The position numbers and the translations under genes are program-made. Shown in pieces: positions 13,401 to 24,273 of a stretch of DNA of 64,000 nucleotides. Source of the DNA: Camarhynchus parvulus (taxonomy: Eukaryota; Chordata; Aves; Passeriformes; Thraupidae); NCBI RefSeq assembly GCF_901933205.1, contig NC_044572.1, positions 20,732,501-20,796,500 on the forward strand, given 5' to 3'. Under the pieces are notes generated by a model. It did not search any database and was not told the DNA's origin. It saw nothing but the letters and a program-made list of their open reading frames with translations. Position 1 is the stretch's first letter. Every line of letters begins with the position of its first letter.

Positions 13401-16400
13401 TCAAAGCGAGAGTATTAAAACAGCTGTATCCACACAGCTTTTAATTCGTATGAATGGTCTGTTATTGAGTTATACTGAGTCACTGTCCTTTGTCATTAAC
13501 AAATGTTTACTCTTTGATTGCCCCATTAAGTATTGGTATAGCTTGGAACTGGAGGAAGAAATTATGGATATCCTCATGGCAACATTGATTTCTTTCTTGC
13601 AAGTCCATGTGTTGAGATGTTGGCTGCAAAACCAGAATGCAAATGACACTTTCAAGCAACACATGCTATTGTCTTTGTCACTTTGATAATTAAGGAAATA
13701 TTCTATTAAGATGTGTGTAAATTTTATATATTTGGCCTGCATCAGTCACATTTCTTGGTTTTGATATTCTTCATAGCTTGAATCAGTGTTTAAACACATT
13801 GATGAGTTATCAGAAGAAGAGAAGCTTATGAAATTGTCAACACTAAAACTGAGGTACTTTACCCCAAGAGAAATAGCAAATCTTCATGGATTCCCTTTGG
13901 AATTTGGTATGTGCTGCAAAATACACACTTCTACATTATTTTTCAGAAATGCTAATGTATTTTTTTTACTGGGACTAATCTAATATTTTTATTTTGCATT
14001 TTTTTCAGACCACTCAGTTCTTATGATTGAATGATTCTTGTTGTTTGGCTAACTTTGAATTTCTCTAAATTTCCACTAGTTTTTTTCGTGTATTATAAGT
14101 GCCAGCTTCTGTGATGAGGTTTATCTTCATAAGCTAAGAAGAAGGTTTTGGCATGCAAAATGCTCTGTTAGTGAAGTGCAATGAAGGAATACCTTTGTTT
14201 AAAGTTGAAACTATTTATTCAGCAGCCAGTGTTACTCAGAACTGTGGTAAATCAACATATCCTGCTAGCTTAGGAAGTCTATTTGTGGTTCTCAGTGTTT
14301 GAGCTGCTTACTTTCTCCCTTCCACACATTTATAGCTGCTGACTGGGAATTTCAGATGGTACAGATAGCTCTTTGTTGAGGAGTAACCAATCTATGAAGC
14401 CATCTCTATCTTCTAGAAAGGGCAGCCCTTGGTGAGGTACATAATTTTCTAAGTGGTTGTTTTTTTGAAGAAGGATTCAAAGAACAAGACTCAGCAGTAT
14501 CAGTACACTGGATACACATCAACAAGAATTAAACTTGAAATAAATTCATCAGAATTCTCCTTGTAAAAAAGGGCAAGCATGAAAGTGTAGCTTTTAATAT
14601 CTGCTAATAAACTGTCCTGCTGACATCACATCAGATCAATTTATTGTCACTCAGCAACAAAAGCACACATGAAATCATGGAAGGGTTTGTGTTTGAAGAG
14701 ACCTTAAAGATCATCTATTTCCAGCCCCCTTCCACTAGACTAGGTTGCTCAAAGAATAAGACAGCACTGACCTTGAGTAATTTGTTATATTTTGCTTTGA
14801 CTTCCTCAGTGACTCTGAGAAATGTGACTTGTTTCTATGTATTGCTTTCTTTCACAATTTTAGTTTGTTTTTTCATTTATTACTTGTTATATTCAAAATT
14901 GCTACATTTGGAGAACATGATCAAGGTTGCACAGTGAAACTAGAATTGCCAGCAGTAAGCTTACATGTTTATGAGTATTTGCAAGTGTGTGCTGTGTTGT
15001 TACATACCAACATGCAATGTTTTTTCATAGCCTCTCTTCTTTATGGATCTGTTCTATTTGCCTTTTAGCGCAGCTCTGTTTCATATTCATGTAGGCTGAT
15101 GTCAAAATACTTGAACTTAACAGAGCTGGATTGGGCTTGTATAGGCTTATCATGCTGCTCTGGGTCTCTTTTGGGCACAAAATTGCCCATTTTCTCTTTT
15201 TTTAAATGTAGATGGAGTTTTTCCACTGTTAAATCAGTCTCTGTGACAATTACTGAGAGGTGCAATAGGGTTATTGTTGCTTATATTTTACAAAGGGAGA
15301 ACTGAAACAATGGAGAGATTTATGTTTGGAAGACTCCATTACTTTTGGGTGAGCAGTTCACAAAAACTGACATATAATTTCATAGTGCTTGGAGTGATAG
15401 CTTGCTTTCTGTTCAGAGCTCATCTGCAGACACCTGTGAGGCTCAATATTTTTGCAAACCAAAACTGAACTCTGAAGACCAGTCAGGCTTCTGAATTTGA
15501 GGATCAACCAGATCATCACCATGTACATTTAGCAGACCTGTCTTTTGTCATCTGGGATTCTGCCTCTCAGAGGAGAGTACCCTTTTGCCATAATTATGGC
15601 AGTTAGTATTATAACTGTTGTACAGTTCTTGCAGTTCCCTTCCCTCTCTATACTGCTTTTCCAACTTTGATGACACATAAAGCAAGCCTCTCTCTCATTC
15701 AGTGGTTTCCTCTGGCATATACTCCTGAGTCATAGGCAGAGCATGCATTTTCCCCTGCACTGAGTCACAAGTCTGACATTTCTTTGTGTTTAAAACTTCT
15801 CCCACTTTTTGCTTAAAAAAGTGTTACTTGACTCTAGGCTGATAGAAATCTTTAATGAGTTTCAGTATTGTAATCTTAGTTTCCTTTGAGAATTTTCAAG
15901 CTCTGGATTTTTTTTGAAAGTGGATATGCAGCAAAGAGTATTGCCCTGACAGCATTTGTGCCATGCTAAACTTCAAGTAATTATTGTGAAATATGGTATT
16001 TTCAGAGAAAAATGTGTTATAAGTTCTCTGCTACCGTGTTCTGTAGTGACAGCAACATTTAGGCTGAAATGTTCAAAACCAGGAAGCTTGGAATTGTACC
16101 CACTGTAAATATGTTATTGGTCCAAGAAACTGAAGAAACTGAGGAAACTAAAAGCTGAAAACTATGTGAACAGACTGTCAGCAGCTTTGTAACAGATGCT
16201 GTTACTAGTGCAGCTACAGTATCATCAGAAGAAACGTGATTGTCTAAATGCTTCTGCATTTTAAGAAGTTGATGGCCTTTTCTAATATGTGAGGTCCAGA
16301 ATTAAAGTCATTGTTCATTCTTAACATGACCAGATTTATTTGTGCTTTTAACATCAAAAGGTATAAATAGTAATTGCACTATAGTTCAATGAAATACTGC

Positions 16401-18391
16401 AGTCATTTGTCTTTGTCACTCTGGTGGGTCCCACAGCAATATCATTAAAAGTGAACAGAGTGTTCTTGCACCTGTGACCTGCTTTCATGAGAGTGATGTC
16501 AGGATGTGTTTTCCATTTTTCTTATTAGCAATGCGTGCAAGCTTTTAGGAAACAAAAGCCAGCATGGTGGGGAAGTATGTGCTGTTGAGACCTCAGTGTC
16601 CTCAGGTTCTGTGTGTGACATAAATGCTACAGTGAGAGCTGTGCAGCAAGTGCCAGCATACTGGAAGTTGTTGAATCTGACCTTCTGATGTGGCCACTCT
16701 GGAGCCAAGAAGATAGAAAATGCAAGACAATGTTAACAGTCAGAGGGAGGAGGCTTGGGATACAGGAAACCACGAGTTCTGGAAATTAATGTTTGGCTCT
16801 TGGTTGCCAAAAGGCAGTAGGAGAAATTCTGAGATTTTCAAGATTCAGATAGGCTTCTTGGGTTCTAAGTGCATGTGTGTGTGTGCATAAATACATATTT
16901 ATTTTCCTGTATGTTTTTAAAATGCCTTTATTCTGTACCTTATCCGTCGATGGAATGGGAAAACTCCATCTAAGGAAATGTGTGTGGGAGTGCAAGTGAT
17001 TGCTCCAAAGACAGAAGGTTGCCCAAATGTGAGTGCCAGGAAGCTGGGCAGAATGGATGGAGCTGGCAGAAGATATGTTTACCAAAGCAGTCCACATTTG
17101 AGGCATTAGTAACTGGCAGAGAAGGATGGAACAACTCCTCCCAGACACCACCTCCTCCTCAGAGCCTCCTTTGGCTCAATAACTGTACAACCACATTCTC
17201 TCCTCAGCTCTCTCTGGAACAGATTTTTTTCTGAAGAGCTGTGAAAATTTCAGAGCATACATATCACTACTTGCACTCACAGTGTGCTTGTGCATCTGAG
17301 CTAATTAAGGTGGTGATGACTTCCGAGTCATAGTTAGGTGTTTCTTCTTAGGGAATGACGAAATAATTGTATGTGGCCAGGTTTCAGCAGTTTACTATAT
17401 GACCCTCACAGTTAAGTCACTACTGCTGTTCATCTTTTACTCAGGTTGAAGCAAATGTACTTTACCTCACAGTTGGAGTAAGGTAAGAGTGCAAACAAGG
17501 ACAGAGCAGACCAACTGGCTGCTTGAAACTGCTTCACTCTCAGGAGCCTGGTAGTCAGTACACAGCACAGCCCTTTCACAATACCTGGGCTGGTGTCCTT
17601 TTTACTGGCTCTCCCTTCTTTCTGCCAGGCCATGCACTTACTATGGAGAGGACATTTCTGGTGCTGTCTGTATTTCTGAGTGTGTTTAATGGGGTCAGCA
17701 TTGAATTACATGGAAAATTGTTCAACTGCTTGATCACTCTGAATAAGCCTTGCTCATTGTTTAATCTGTATGGGTGGTATATTGCACTGAGTGACTTGGG
17801 ATTTGCCTGAGCTGTTCAAGGGGATCATGTGGCAAGAACAATATAAAGCCTACTGAGAAGTGCAGTTTAGTCCATCTGCAGAATTGTTGCATTTTTCTTT
17901 CTGCTATGGTCATGTTCTTCTGTGGATGTTATCTAGAGTATCAGTTGTGCAGGGATTTAGTGCTGGTGCCCCTCCCTGAGACTGCTGGATGTTTTGAGCT
18001 CTCTGAAGGGAAGGTAGATCAGCAGTAGTTACACAACAGAGGAATGTTTTGAAGCTTCTTGTGAAACCTTAGAGATGGCAGTATTGATAACAGAAGAACT
18101 GATACAAATCCAGTGAATTGGTTGTGAATTGGTTTTGTAACCTTGTGAATTTTTGGGGGGCTGGAGGGAGGGTGAATCCTGCTGCAATCTGTGATAACTA
18201 CACTGAGAAATGTTCACTGAAAAGAAAATTAGACTAAAAAGTAGGAGCAAACCCAGACTAGTGATGTTGCACTATATGTTTTTGTTTTAGGTTTTCCTGA
18301 AAAGGTAACAGTAAAGCAATGCTATCGTCTTCTGGGAAACAGCCTCAATGTACACGTGGTGGCAAAATTGATCTCCATTCTACTTGAATAA
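1408..18391 (+). CDS. TRDMT1: TRDMT1 (DNMT2) tRNA-Asp cytosine-5 methyltransferase, 3' eight coding exons (5' part outside window)
   Basis: Spliced CDS: 1408-1479, 4861-4926, 6381-6450, 7744-7827, 8336-8703, 12706-12763, 13777-13906, 18291-18391. The phases join in one frame and give about 315 residues plus a stop. The vertebrate protein is about 390 residues, so roughly the first 80, including the catalytic PCQ loop, lie upstream. Seen here are the ENV motif (LLLENVKGFE, 4886-4915), LGIPNSRLRYFLIAKL, the Dnmt2-specific CFTxxYxxY motif (CFTKGYGHY, across the 8703/12706 junction), LKLRYFTPREIANLHGFP and the C-terminal YRLLGNSLNVHVVAKL. Known for the family: it uses S-adenosylmethionine to methylate C38 of tRNA-Asp (also tRNA-Gly and tRNA-Val), mainly in the cytoplasm, and has almost no DNA activity. 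Human TRDMT1 has 11 exons, so these are probably exons 4-11. I see no frameshift or internal stop. CUBN follows on the same strand, as in mammals. Confidence 0.97.
1480..4860. other. TRDMT1 intron
   Basis: A 3.4 kb intron, GT at 1480-1481 and TTTTCCTTGTAG ending at 4860. I recognise no exon and no clear repeat. The short open frames here (for example 1837-2088 and 3505-3777) match no family. Confidence 0.8.
4861..4926 (+). CDS. TRDMT1: TRDMT1 exon with ENV motif (window exon 2)
   Basis: Encodes LQKLPKYLLLENVKGFESS (4862-4918) and starts and ends in split Arg codons. The Glu of ENV (4892-4894) is the conserved motif that contacts the target cytosine in m5C methyltransferases. The donor is GTAAAC at 4927. 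Confidence 0.96.
6381..6450 (+). CDS. TRDMT1: TRDMT1 exon (window exon 3)
   Basis: Acceptor TTCTTTTTAG ends at 6380. The exon encodes NELLQTLATCGFKYQEFLL then SPTC, and the donor GTGAGT starts at 6451. It matches the vertebrate TRDMT1 segment around GFQYQEFLLSPT. Confidence 0.95.
7230..7598 (+). mobile_element. CR1 LINE 3' fragment
   Basis: The sequence reads as the avian CR1 3' end. It includes a segment meaning 'cctaattgcagtcttccagta', the stretch GGAAGTGTTCAAGGCCAGGT near 7457 and the terminal TTGAGGTCCCTTCCAAC near 7551. It is 5'-truncated, as most CR1 copies are, and lies in the intron between TRDMT1 window exons 3 and 4 in the sense orientation. Edges are approximate. Confidence 0.9.
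7744..7827 (+). CDS. TRDMT1: TRDMT1 exon (window exon 4)
   Basis: Acceptor ends TTACAG at 7743. The exon encodes LGIPNSRLRYFLIAKLHQEP then FSFQAPGQ, with donor GTGAGT at 7828. NSRxRYF is the conserved motif VIII region of C5 methyltransferases. Confidence 0.97.
8239..8288. repeat. 25-bp tandem duplication
   Basis: Two adjacent 25-base copies (8239-8263 and 8264-8288), both starting ATTCTTACTCTCTGT, differ at three positions. They end about 47 bases before the next TRDMT1 acceptor. Confidence 0.85.
8336..8703 (+). CDS. TRDMT1: TRDMT1 large exon with CFT motif (window exon 5)
   Basis: This is the longest TRDMT1 exon, 368 bases. It starts ILTRFPDQDPEDL and runs through a variable, charged insert, then FKLETVEEMERKHNQDNDSS, MLQDFLEEENEE and YFLPPKSLLRYALLLDIVKP, and ends RRSTCFTKG with a split Gly. 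CFTKG is the start of the Dnmt2-specific CFT motif, completed in the next exon. The variable part (roughly 8360-8490) corresponds to the poorly conserved loop before the target-recognition region. The donor is GTAAGG at 8704. Confidence 0.97.
11159..11197. repeat. CA-rich imperfect microsatellite
   Basis: Alternating CACACTCA and CACACGCA blocks form about three longer periods. Confidence 0.75.
12399..12416. repeat. Poly-T tract
   Basis: An uninterrupted run of 18 T in a TRDMT1 intron. No target-site duplication or body sequence identifies it as a reversed retroposon tail. Confidence 0.7.
12706..12763 (+). CDS. TRDMT1: TRDMT1 exon completing the CFTxxYxxY motif (window exon 6)
   Basis: Encodes YGHYVEGTGSVLQTAVDVQ after one base of the split Gly. 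The acceptor is TTAAG, an uncommon AAG type, and the donor is GTAAGT at 12764. It matches the vertebrate TRDMT1 segment YxSYIEGTGSVLQ. Confidence 0.95.
13777..13906 (+). CDS. TRDMT1: TRDMT1 exon (window exon 7)
   Basis: The acceptor ends TTCATAG at 13776. Encodes LESVFKHIDELSEEEKLMKL, then STLKLRYFTPREIANLHGFP and LEF, with one base of a Gly codon. The donor is GTATGT at 13907. RYFTPREIANLHGFP is the conserved motif IX region. Confidence 0.97.
13907..18290. other. TRDMT1 last intron
   Basis: A 4.4 kb intron between window exons 7 and 8. It holds one antisense CR1 end (about 14673-14754) and a short TG repeat near 16873-16884. Open frames such as 16786-17151 on the minus strand match no family. 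Confidence 0.8.
14673..14754 (-). mobile_element. CR1 LINE 3' end, short antisense copy
   Basis: The plus strand reads as the reverse complement of the CR1 3' terminus: ACCTTAAAGATCATCTATTT, then CACTAGACTAGGTTGCTCAA. The part usually lying between these is deleted. Confidence 0.85.
18291..18391 (+). CDS. TRDMT1: TRDMT1 terminal coding exon (window exon 8)
   Basis: Acceptor TTTGTTTTAG ends at 18290. After completing Gly it encodes FPEKVTVKQCYRLLGNSLNV and HVVAKLISILLE, then TAA at 18389-18391. GNSLNVxVVAxL is motif X, which closes the SAM-binding fold. Confidence 0.97.
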
Positions 18392-18905
18392 TTTAGAACC
18401 TGAAACTGATGCATATGGACTGGTGACAGAAAATACTTCCATCTTTTAGAATAAAGCTGGTGGAACCTGGACAAATACCAGAGCTTACCAAGATACTTGT
18501 CCACACATTTTGCTGAATGATTTTGATATATTTTTAATAACTTGCATTCATGATAGATTTAAACTGTATAGGTGTTTTATTTAAATGGCAGTTTACAGGA
18601 CTTACTTCCTTTATTTAAATGTTCTTTTAAGTTTGCAGAATGAAAAATAGTGCACATGCAAATATTTCAATGAGAAAGGACAAGATTTGATTTTTATCTT
18701 AAAACCATTTTCAAGTACTGTGTGAAACTGTCAAAGCTATTTCAGTTAGGTGTAGAGATCAAGTTCTATGCGTAACATGTCTTCATCTTTAAATGTAAGT
18801 AATCCATTCTGAAAAGATTTACTGTATATATGATCTGAAATTTTGATGTGATTTTTTTAGCTCATGAAACTAATAAATTCAGTATTTTATATAAAATTTT
18901 TAAGA
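18392..18905 (+). other. TRDMT1: TRDMT1 3' UTR with alternative polyadenylation signals
   Basis: AATAAA occurs at 18450-18455 (59 bases after the stop) and at 18872-18877. A further AATAAA lies at 19754-19759. The second is followed by T-rich sequence and is my preferred main site. The 3' boundary is inferred. Confidence 0.55.
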
Positions 18906-21900
18906 TGTAGTATTGTTCTTTATGGTTGTCTCATCTTCTTTAAATACTTGTAGGATTCTGGAACCCAACTGTATTTGTCTGGAATGATTTGTTTAGTTGC
19001 AGCTGAATGAAAATGCTTCAAGATTATCATAAGCCTGAGAATTACTTCCCTATTTCTCTTCTCATATTATTCAGGATAAGATCATTGCTCCTCACCAAAG
19101 ACCTGCATGTAAAAGACATTAAAAAAAAAAATTAAAGCTCCATGTTTAGGTTCCTGTGATATAAGAACTGGAGAAAAACCATATGGGCTTTTTCTGTAAA
19201 TCTTCACAAATCTTGGTGGCAGTACTGGGGTTAGGAGTGTATGTTGAGGTGAAACCACTGCATGTGGCCACCCCAAGTGCCATTGCTGCACAGTGCCTCG
19301 TGGAGCTGGACTCAGTGGGTGTGTAATCAAGTGCTGTGAGTTCAGTACCTCTGAAATTATAGAGAAAATGATGGAAAACTGAAAGCCTTCTAAAGAAGCA
19401 TGTGCTCTGGTTGTTATCTTTCCTTGAGATTTTCCCATTGCTATCTAGACTAAAAACAGCTTGAATGAGGAAGAGACAAGATGATACTTAGCAGGCATCC
19501 TTAGGGAGATTATGTGCCAGAAGACAGAAGGATTTTGTAGTTGATCATAGTTCCTGTGCACCTAAACAGTGAGCTAAAGTTGTCAGTCCTGAAAGTGAAT
19601 GAGTTTTCTTTCCCCTCTCCCTTCTACCCATGGGATGACACAGGATATGTTCCATCTGGGTTTGGTAGTGCAGGAAAAAGACCATAGAGAGCAGAGCTGC
19701 TGTACAGATACTGTAGCTATTTTCATCTGCTGTATTCCTGAAAACAATTTAAAAATAAATTTTTGTAGATAAATTCACACAGCTTTATCTTGTGCTGGGT
19801 CCTGCATTTCTTCTTCAGTCTTGATTTGCATGCTGCTTGTGGACTGTTAAACCACGAAAAGTTTGGGCTGACCTACTTCAGCCTGTCTGATTCTCCAGGA
19901 GCATATTGACCACTTGGGCTGTTCCAGTTGAAAAAGAGAAATGGAAATGGTTTCTCCTGAAAGTGCTCTGGACAAAGCCCTAGAGAAGGTGAGGTTGGCC
20001 TTTGTCCTCACCTGGGCACTTGTACTACTGAAATGGCAAAAAAGCACTGCTGTGCTGGCTACTAAACTGCAAAGAGCAGGTGTGGTTTTGACAGTGAACC
20101 ATGGTTACCTGTACCCACAATGGTTATTGTATAAATTTATCAGCCAGATCAATAACTAGTATCTGTATGGTCTTGTTCTTGGGAGAAATGTGGTAGTATG
20201 AAGACCTATTGCTGTCTAATATGTTCCAAACATTGGTATGAAAACAAAGGATATCTATTTGATATATAGATCTGAATTTCCTTCTGCTAAATCATGTGAA
20301 TAGTCTATTCATTCTGCTTCACTGTAGTAATACTTGGAAAAATATTACTATTAACAATTAATCTTCAATTCCTTTATGTGTAGAACATAAATTAATGCTT
20401 TATATGCCGCTTGTAAGTTAGCAGTGTTGAAGTGTAAGTTGAAATGTACCTAGCTTCACCTAAAACTGATACAGTAATACAGAGCCTGTTACATATGGAT
20501 AGTGAATTTTAATTCAATGTGATTGTGAAAACTGAATCTGTTTGCTAATTTGAGCTATTTTGAAGGAAAAAAATTTAAATAATTCAGGGTTGTTAATACA
20601 TATTTGTGTATTTTACCCCTGATAACCCTGTAATACTGGTGCAGCTAAATTGAGTGACTGCTGCTTATCCCCTTGGTTTGTTATTAATAGCCTGGTTTAC
20701 TGAGTTCTGTTGGGTTGTACCTGCTTGACCTCACTTGATGATCATGTTGCTTCCTTTTCCAAGCAGTCTCCTAATCCTAAGTGCTTTGCAGTGTACATCA
20801 TTGCTGTACTTTGCAACTTCAGCTTAAGCATTTTCATGGCAATGAAATGTGATTACAAAAGCAGCTGAAAGGTGAAGTAAAATCTGGAAAACAGCTTTGG
20901 AAAGGGAGGGAGATTCCCAAAATCTGATTTTTTTATTTTGTACCTCATTCATTTGCACATCTTAATTACATTTCATTATCTGAGTGAGGTTATGTGGTTG
21001 TGTTCCCTTAAATTTGAGAATTTCCATGCAGAAAAAGGCTGTCGTGTTTGATGGTGTTATATTTATGTAGTCATTTTTGAAGCTTGCAGATTGACTTACA
21101 AAAATCTTCCCTATACCAGCTAGTTTTTATCTGAGTTAGTCTGGAGTTTCCCTATACTCGTGAAGAAACCTGTCTAGTGGCAAAATTACTAAAATACCAT
21201 TTTTTTAACACAGTGAGTTTGAGTCGTTTTTGATGCTTGCAGTGGAGGTGCATCCTCATCCAGTGAATGTGAGGCTCCTGCCCAGAGCCTTTTTTATCTC
21301 ACTTTTGACTGATAGGAGACTTATAAGGATTTTCAGGAATCTATGTATTACAGTCTGGGAAAACATCGATTGGTGATAGCTATTTCTTAAATTTAAACAG
21401 GGGAAAGCCCATTTTGGTTTTGACAGAGACATTTCAATAGAAACCTAACAGGCCCAAGGCTTCAATGACAATGCAGTTCGTTTTAGCAGTTGTCACACAT
21501 TTCTTAAATCAGTGGAAAATTTAGAAAATATTTGTAGCATCTCAAGGATGAATTATTCATTTCTCAGCTCTTCCTTTGGCTCCTCTTATTGCTGTTCATA
21601 CTAAAGTTTAACATTTGAATTCTTGTATAAGTACTGAATTATATTTATTTTCTTTAGCAGTTTAATATATTTTGTTTCCTATGTGTTTACAACCACTTAG
21701 GTGTTGTATTTTTTCTGCAAGTTATTTAAAGAATATGAGATATTAGTAAGGATTTAGAGGAGATTAAGTAATAATTGCTTCAGAGCACTAGCATTTCTGA
21801 GCAGTCGTATGTAAATATTGTATAAAATTGAACTGATCAAAGATTACCCAAGGAAAAATAATGTGAAACCATGAAAAAGTAGACATAGAGCTCAAAATTA

Positions 21901-24000
21901 ATTTCAATAGCCATTTTCTCTTTGCCTGTGCAAATATGAGTATTGTAGTGTTACAGCCTCATTAGGGGAAGTTTATGAAATACTGAGTAGTGATAGTATG
22001 TCAATGTTATTTAAATGTTATTGTGAAGAGCAGGACAAGATTTGTGTTACTTTTGTCTTTAGTAGATTTTAAGGTTTGGGGGAATTTATATAGCCATTAA
22101 AGAAAAGAAATAGGGGCCCAAGAGGGTCAGGCAGCCACCTGTGAAGGCAAGACAACTGGATTGTTCTCTTTGACTTTCCTCCACCTGGTCCTGTTGACAA
22201 TGGGAGGAAGCTGGATGAGGAACCTTCTCAGGTGAGAGCTCTGGTGAAACAAGAAGCAGAGTTGGAAGGGTTTAAATCAACCTGAACACAACACTTTTAA
22301 TGAGAGAGTTGTTGGATGTCAGATGGCCACTCTGGTTGGATGCCCTTCACTAGGGTTTGGGAAATTGCAGCAAAAAAGTTCCTGAAATCTCCTCCAGGGA
22401 GGAATGTCTCTGATTTTAGATGCAGGAATACATCCTGAAATCCCAGCTTCAGTGAGAGCGTGTTTGTCTTGTGCTTTTCTCCATGCACTGGACTGTTTTA
22501 ATTCAAATATTTTTAAATTGCCACCTGGCACTTGGAAGCAAAGAATGTTGATGGTACTGAGATTTTTTCTCATATGTAGATAGCAATAAATAGTTTTGAT
22601 TATTCAAATTTTGCCCTTATATATTTTTAAAAAAAAATATATTTTATTTGAATCTCATTCTGTTTATGGCATTCTTCTCAGAATTAATATTTTTATAGGC
22701 ATTGTGTGTATTGACTACAATTAACATATGGCATTACTCATTCTTTGCACATGTGTTATAAGGTGAAGCTGGTGGAGAAGGAGAAGATAGGACAAGTTCA
22801 TGTAAGAAAAATCCTCTGAGAATACTGAGTAAGTAGATTTCTGACTGAAGTTCCTGAGCTGCTAATAACTGGAGGCCAAGAGAGTACCTAGGAGAGGTAC
22901 TGTATATGCTTACCCCTTTGTGTACCCTTTATTTTCTATCTGCTTTTGGCCACTGTTGGAGAGTGACCTGGGTGATCCACTGACCTGGAGAGATCTTTTC
23001 TAGCCCAGGATGATGACTCTTATTGCTTATTTTGTATGGTGACAGAATGTCAGTACTTGTAACCACAGCCTCAAGGCACAGCAAAGGCTTTACAGACATA
23101 GCTCAGACTGAGCTTCTTGGTGAGAGCCAGCAGCACAGAACAGAATGAATCTGAGGGAGCTTGTGCAGCCAGGTCCATTCATGGCTTACAGGTTATTAGT
23201 GAAGAAGGGTTGCTATGCAAATGGAAGGCCCTAAAAATAACTCCAGTGTATGTTAAAAGGACTGGAATAATCAATAGAAAAGAAAAAAGCCAATACAAGC
23301 AACTGGAAGCTTTTCAACAACCTAATTGCAAAAAAATAATTAAATGGAGAATAGGAAGCATCAAAGTGGTTTATAGAAACAACCATGTGTAGGAAGAAAA
23401 ACCAGAAAGACAGAAGAACTAAAATAAAAGCCTCATAAGGGAAGTAAAAATCTAATGTGTTAAATCTTACTTGCTATAAAGGAATCCAGGGAGAATTTGG
23501 ACAGTAGATCAATTTCAGCTTAAGTAGCTAACTAAATCAAGACTCTTATCTTTGTCATTTGCTATTAAAAAACTGAAAAACTCAATTTCCTGGCCAGGTA
23601 GTTTAACTTCATTAGCAGGTAAATTATGAACTTCGTCAACTGTGTTGAGGAAGCAGAATCTTAAACAGGTGGCAGAGGGCAGAATGCTGAAAAGAAAAAG
23701 AAATCCTTAAGGAGGGGTGTGAGAAATGAGGCTTGCAGCAGCTGCAGCCCCTGGGGAAGGTGCTGTGGCCATAAAACTCTCAAGGCACTCATGAAGAGAG
23801 GGAAAGAGTGGTGATAGGTGCTTATAGGTAAGGAACAGCAAGGGGAATGCTACTTTTCAGAGTCACCCATGTTTGATGCAAACCCCATGGTTGCTGATCC
23901 ATTGCACAGGGCCTGGTACCAACTTTGTGCTTGGCTGTTCTCAGAGCTATAGGGGCACATGTGTAGGAGGATGCAGTATGGGTAAATGAAGGTGGTATAG
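18906..24000. other. Intergenic sequence, no gene recognised
   Basis: AT-rich DNA between TRDMT1 and CUBN. I see no exon with family similarity, no RNA gene and no strong CpG island. Around 22942-23000 there is a stretch starting TTGGCCACTGTTGGAGA that weakly recalls an old CR1-like 3' end. Open frames such as 19082-19438 (minus) and 22319-22573 (minus) match nothing I know. Confidence 0.6.
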
Positions 24001-24002
24001 AA

Positions 24003-24273
24003 TGTAATGTTATCCCCCGATGAGTTGCAGCCGGACCAATTACTAAAGACTAGGAGCAGGCCTGGTCTTAACAGGCCATACCTGTAGCCAATAAGAACAT
24101 TGTTAAAAAAGAGTGGATTGGTGGGAACTGGAGTCAGATGACTACTGCAGGGATTGGGAGGAGTCAGTGCTTAGAGGAGCTGCCTACGGAAAATGTCGAG
24201 GAGGTACAAAGCTCTGGTGATATCAAACCCTTCTACTGTAATAATAATAGAACTCTTGTTATGTAAGACAACA
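24003..24273 (+). mobile_element. Probable solo LTR of an avian endogenous retrovirus
   Basis: The 270-base block begins TGT and ends ACA. It contains GGACCAATTAC and GCCAATAAGAAC (CCAAT-like), a TATA-like TTAAAAAAGAG and an AATAATAATAG stretch near the 3' end, an order of signals typical of an LTR. The 24015-24160 part resembles LTRs of passerine ERVs from memory. There are no viral genes beside it, and I do not see a clear target-site duplication, so the ends are uncertain. Confidence 0.5.

Noticed and set aside
22942..23000. Weak resemblance to an old CR1 or L3-like 3' end
   Set aside because: Only a short core matches and the terminal repeat is missing, so it is not listed as an element.
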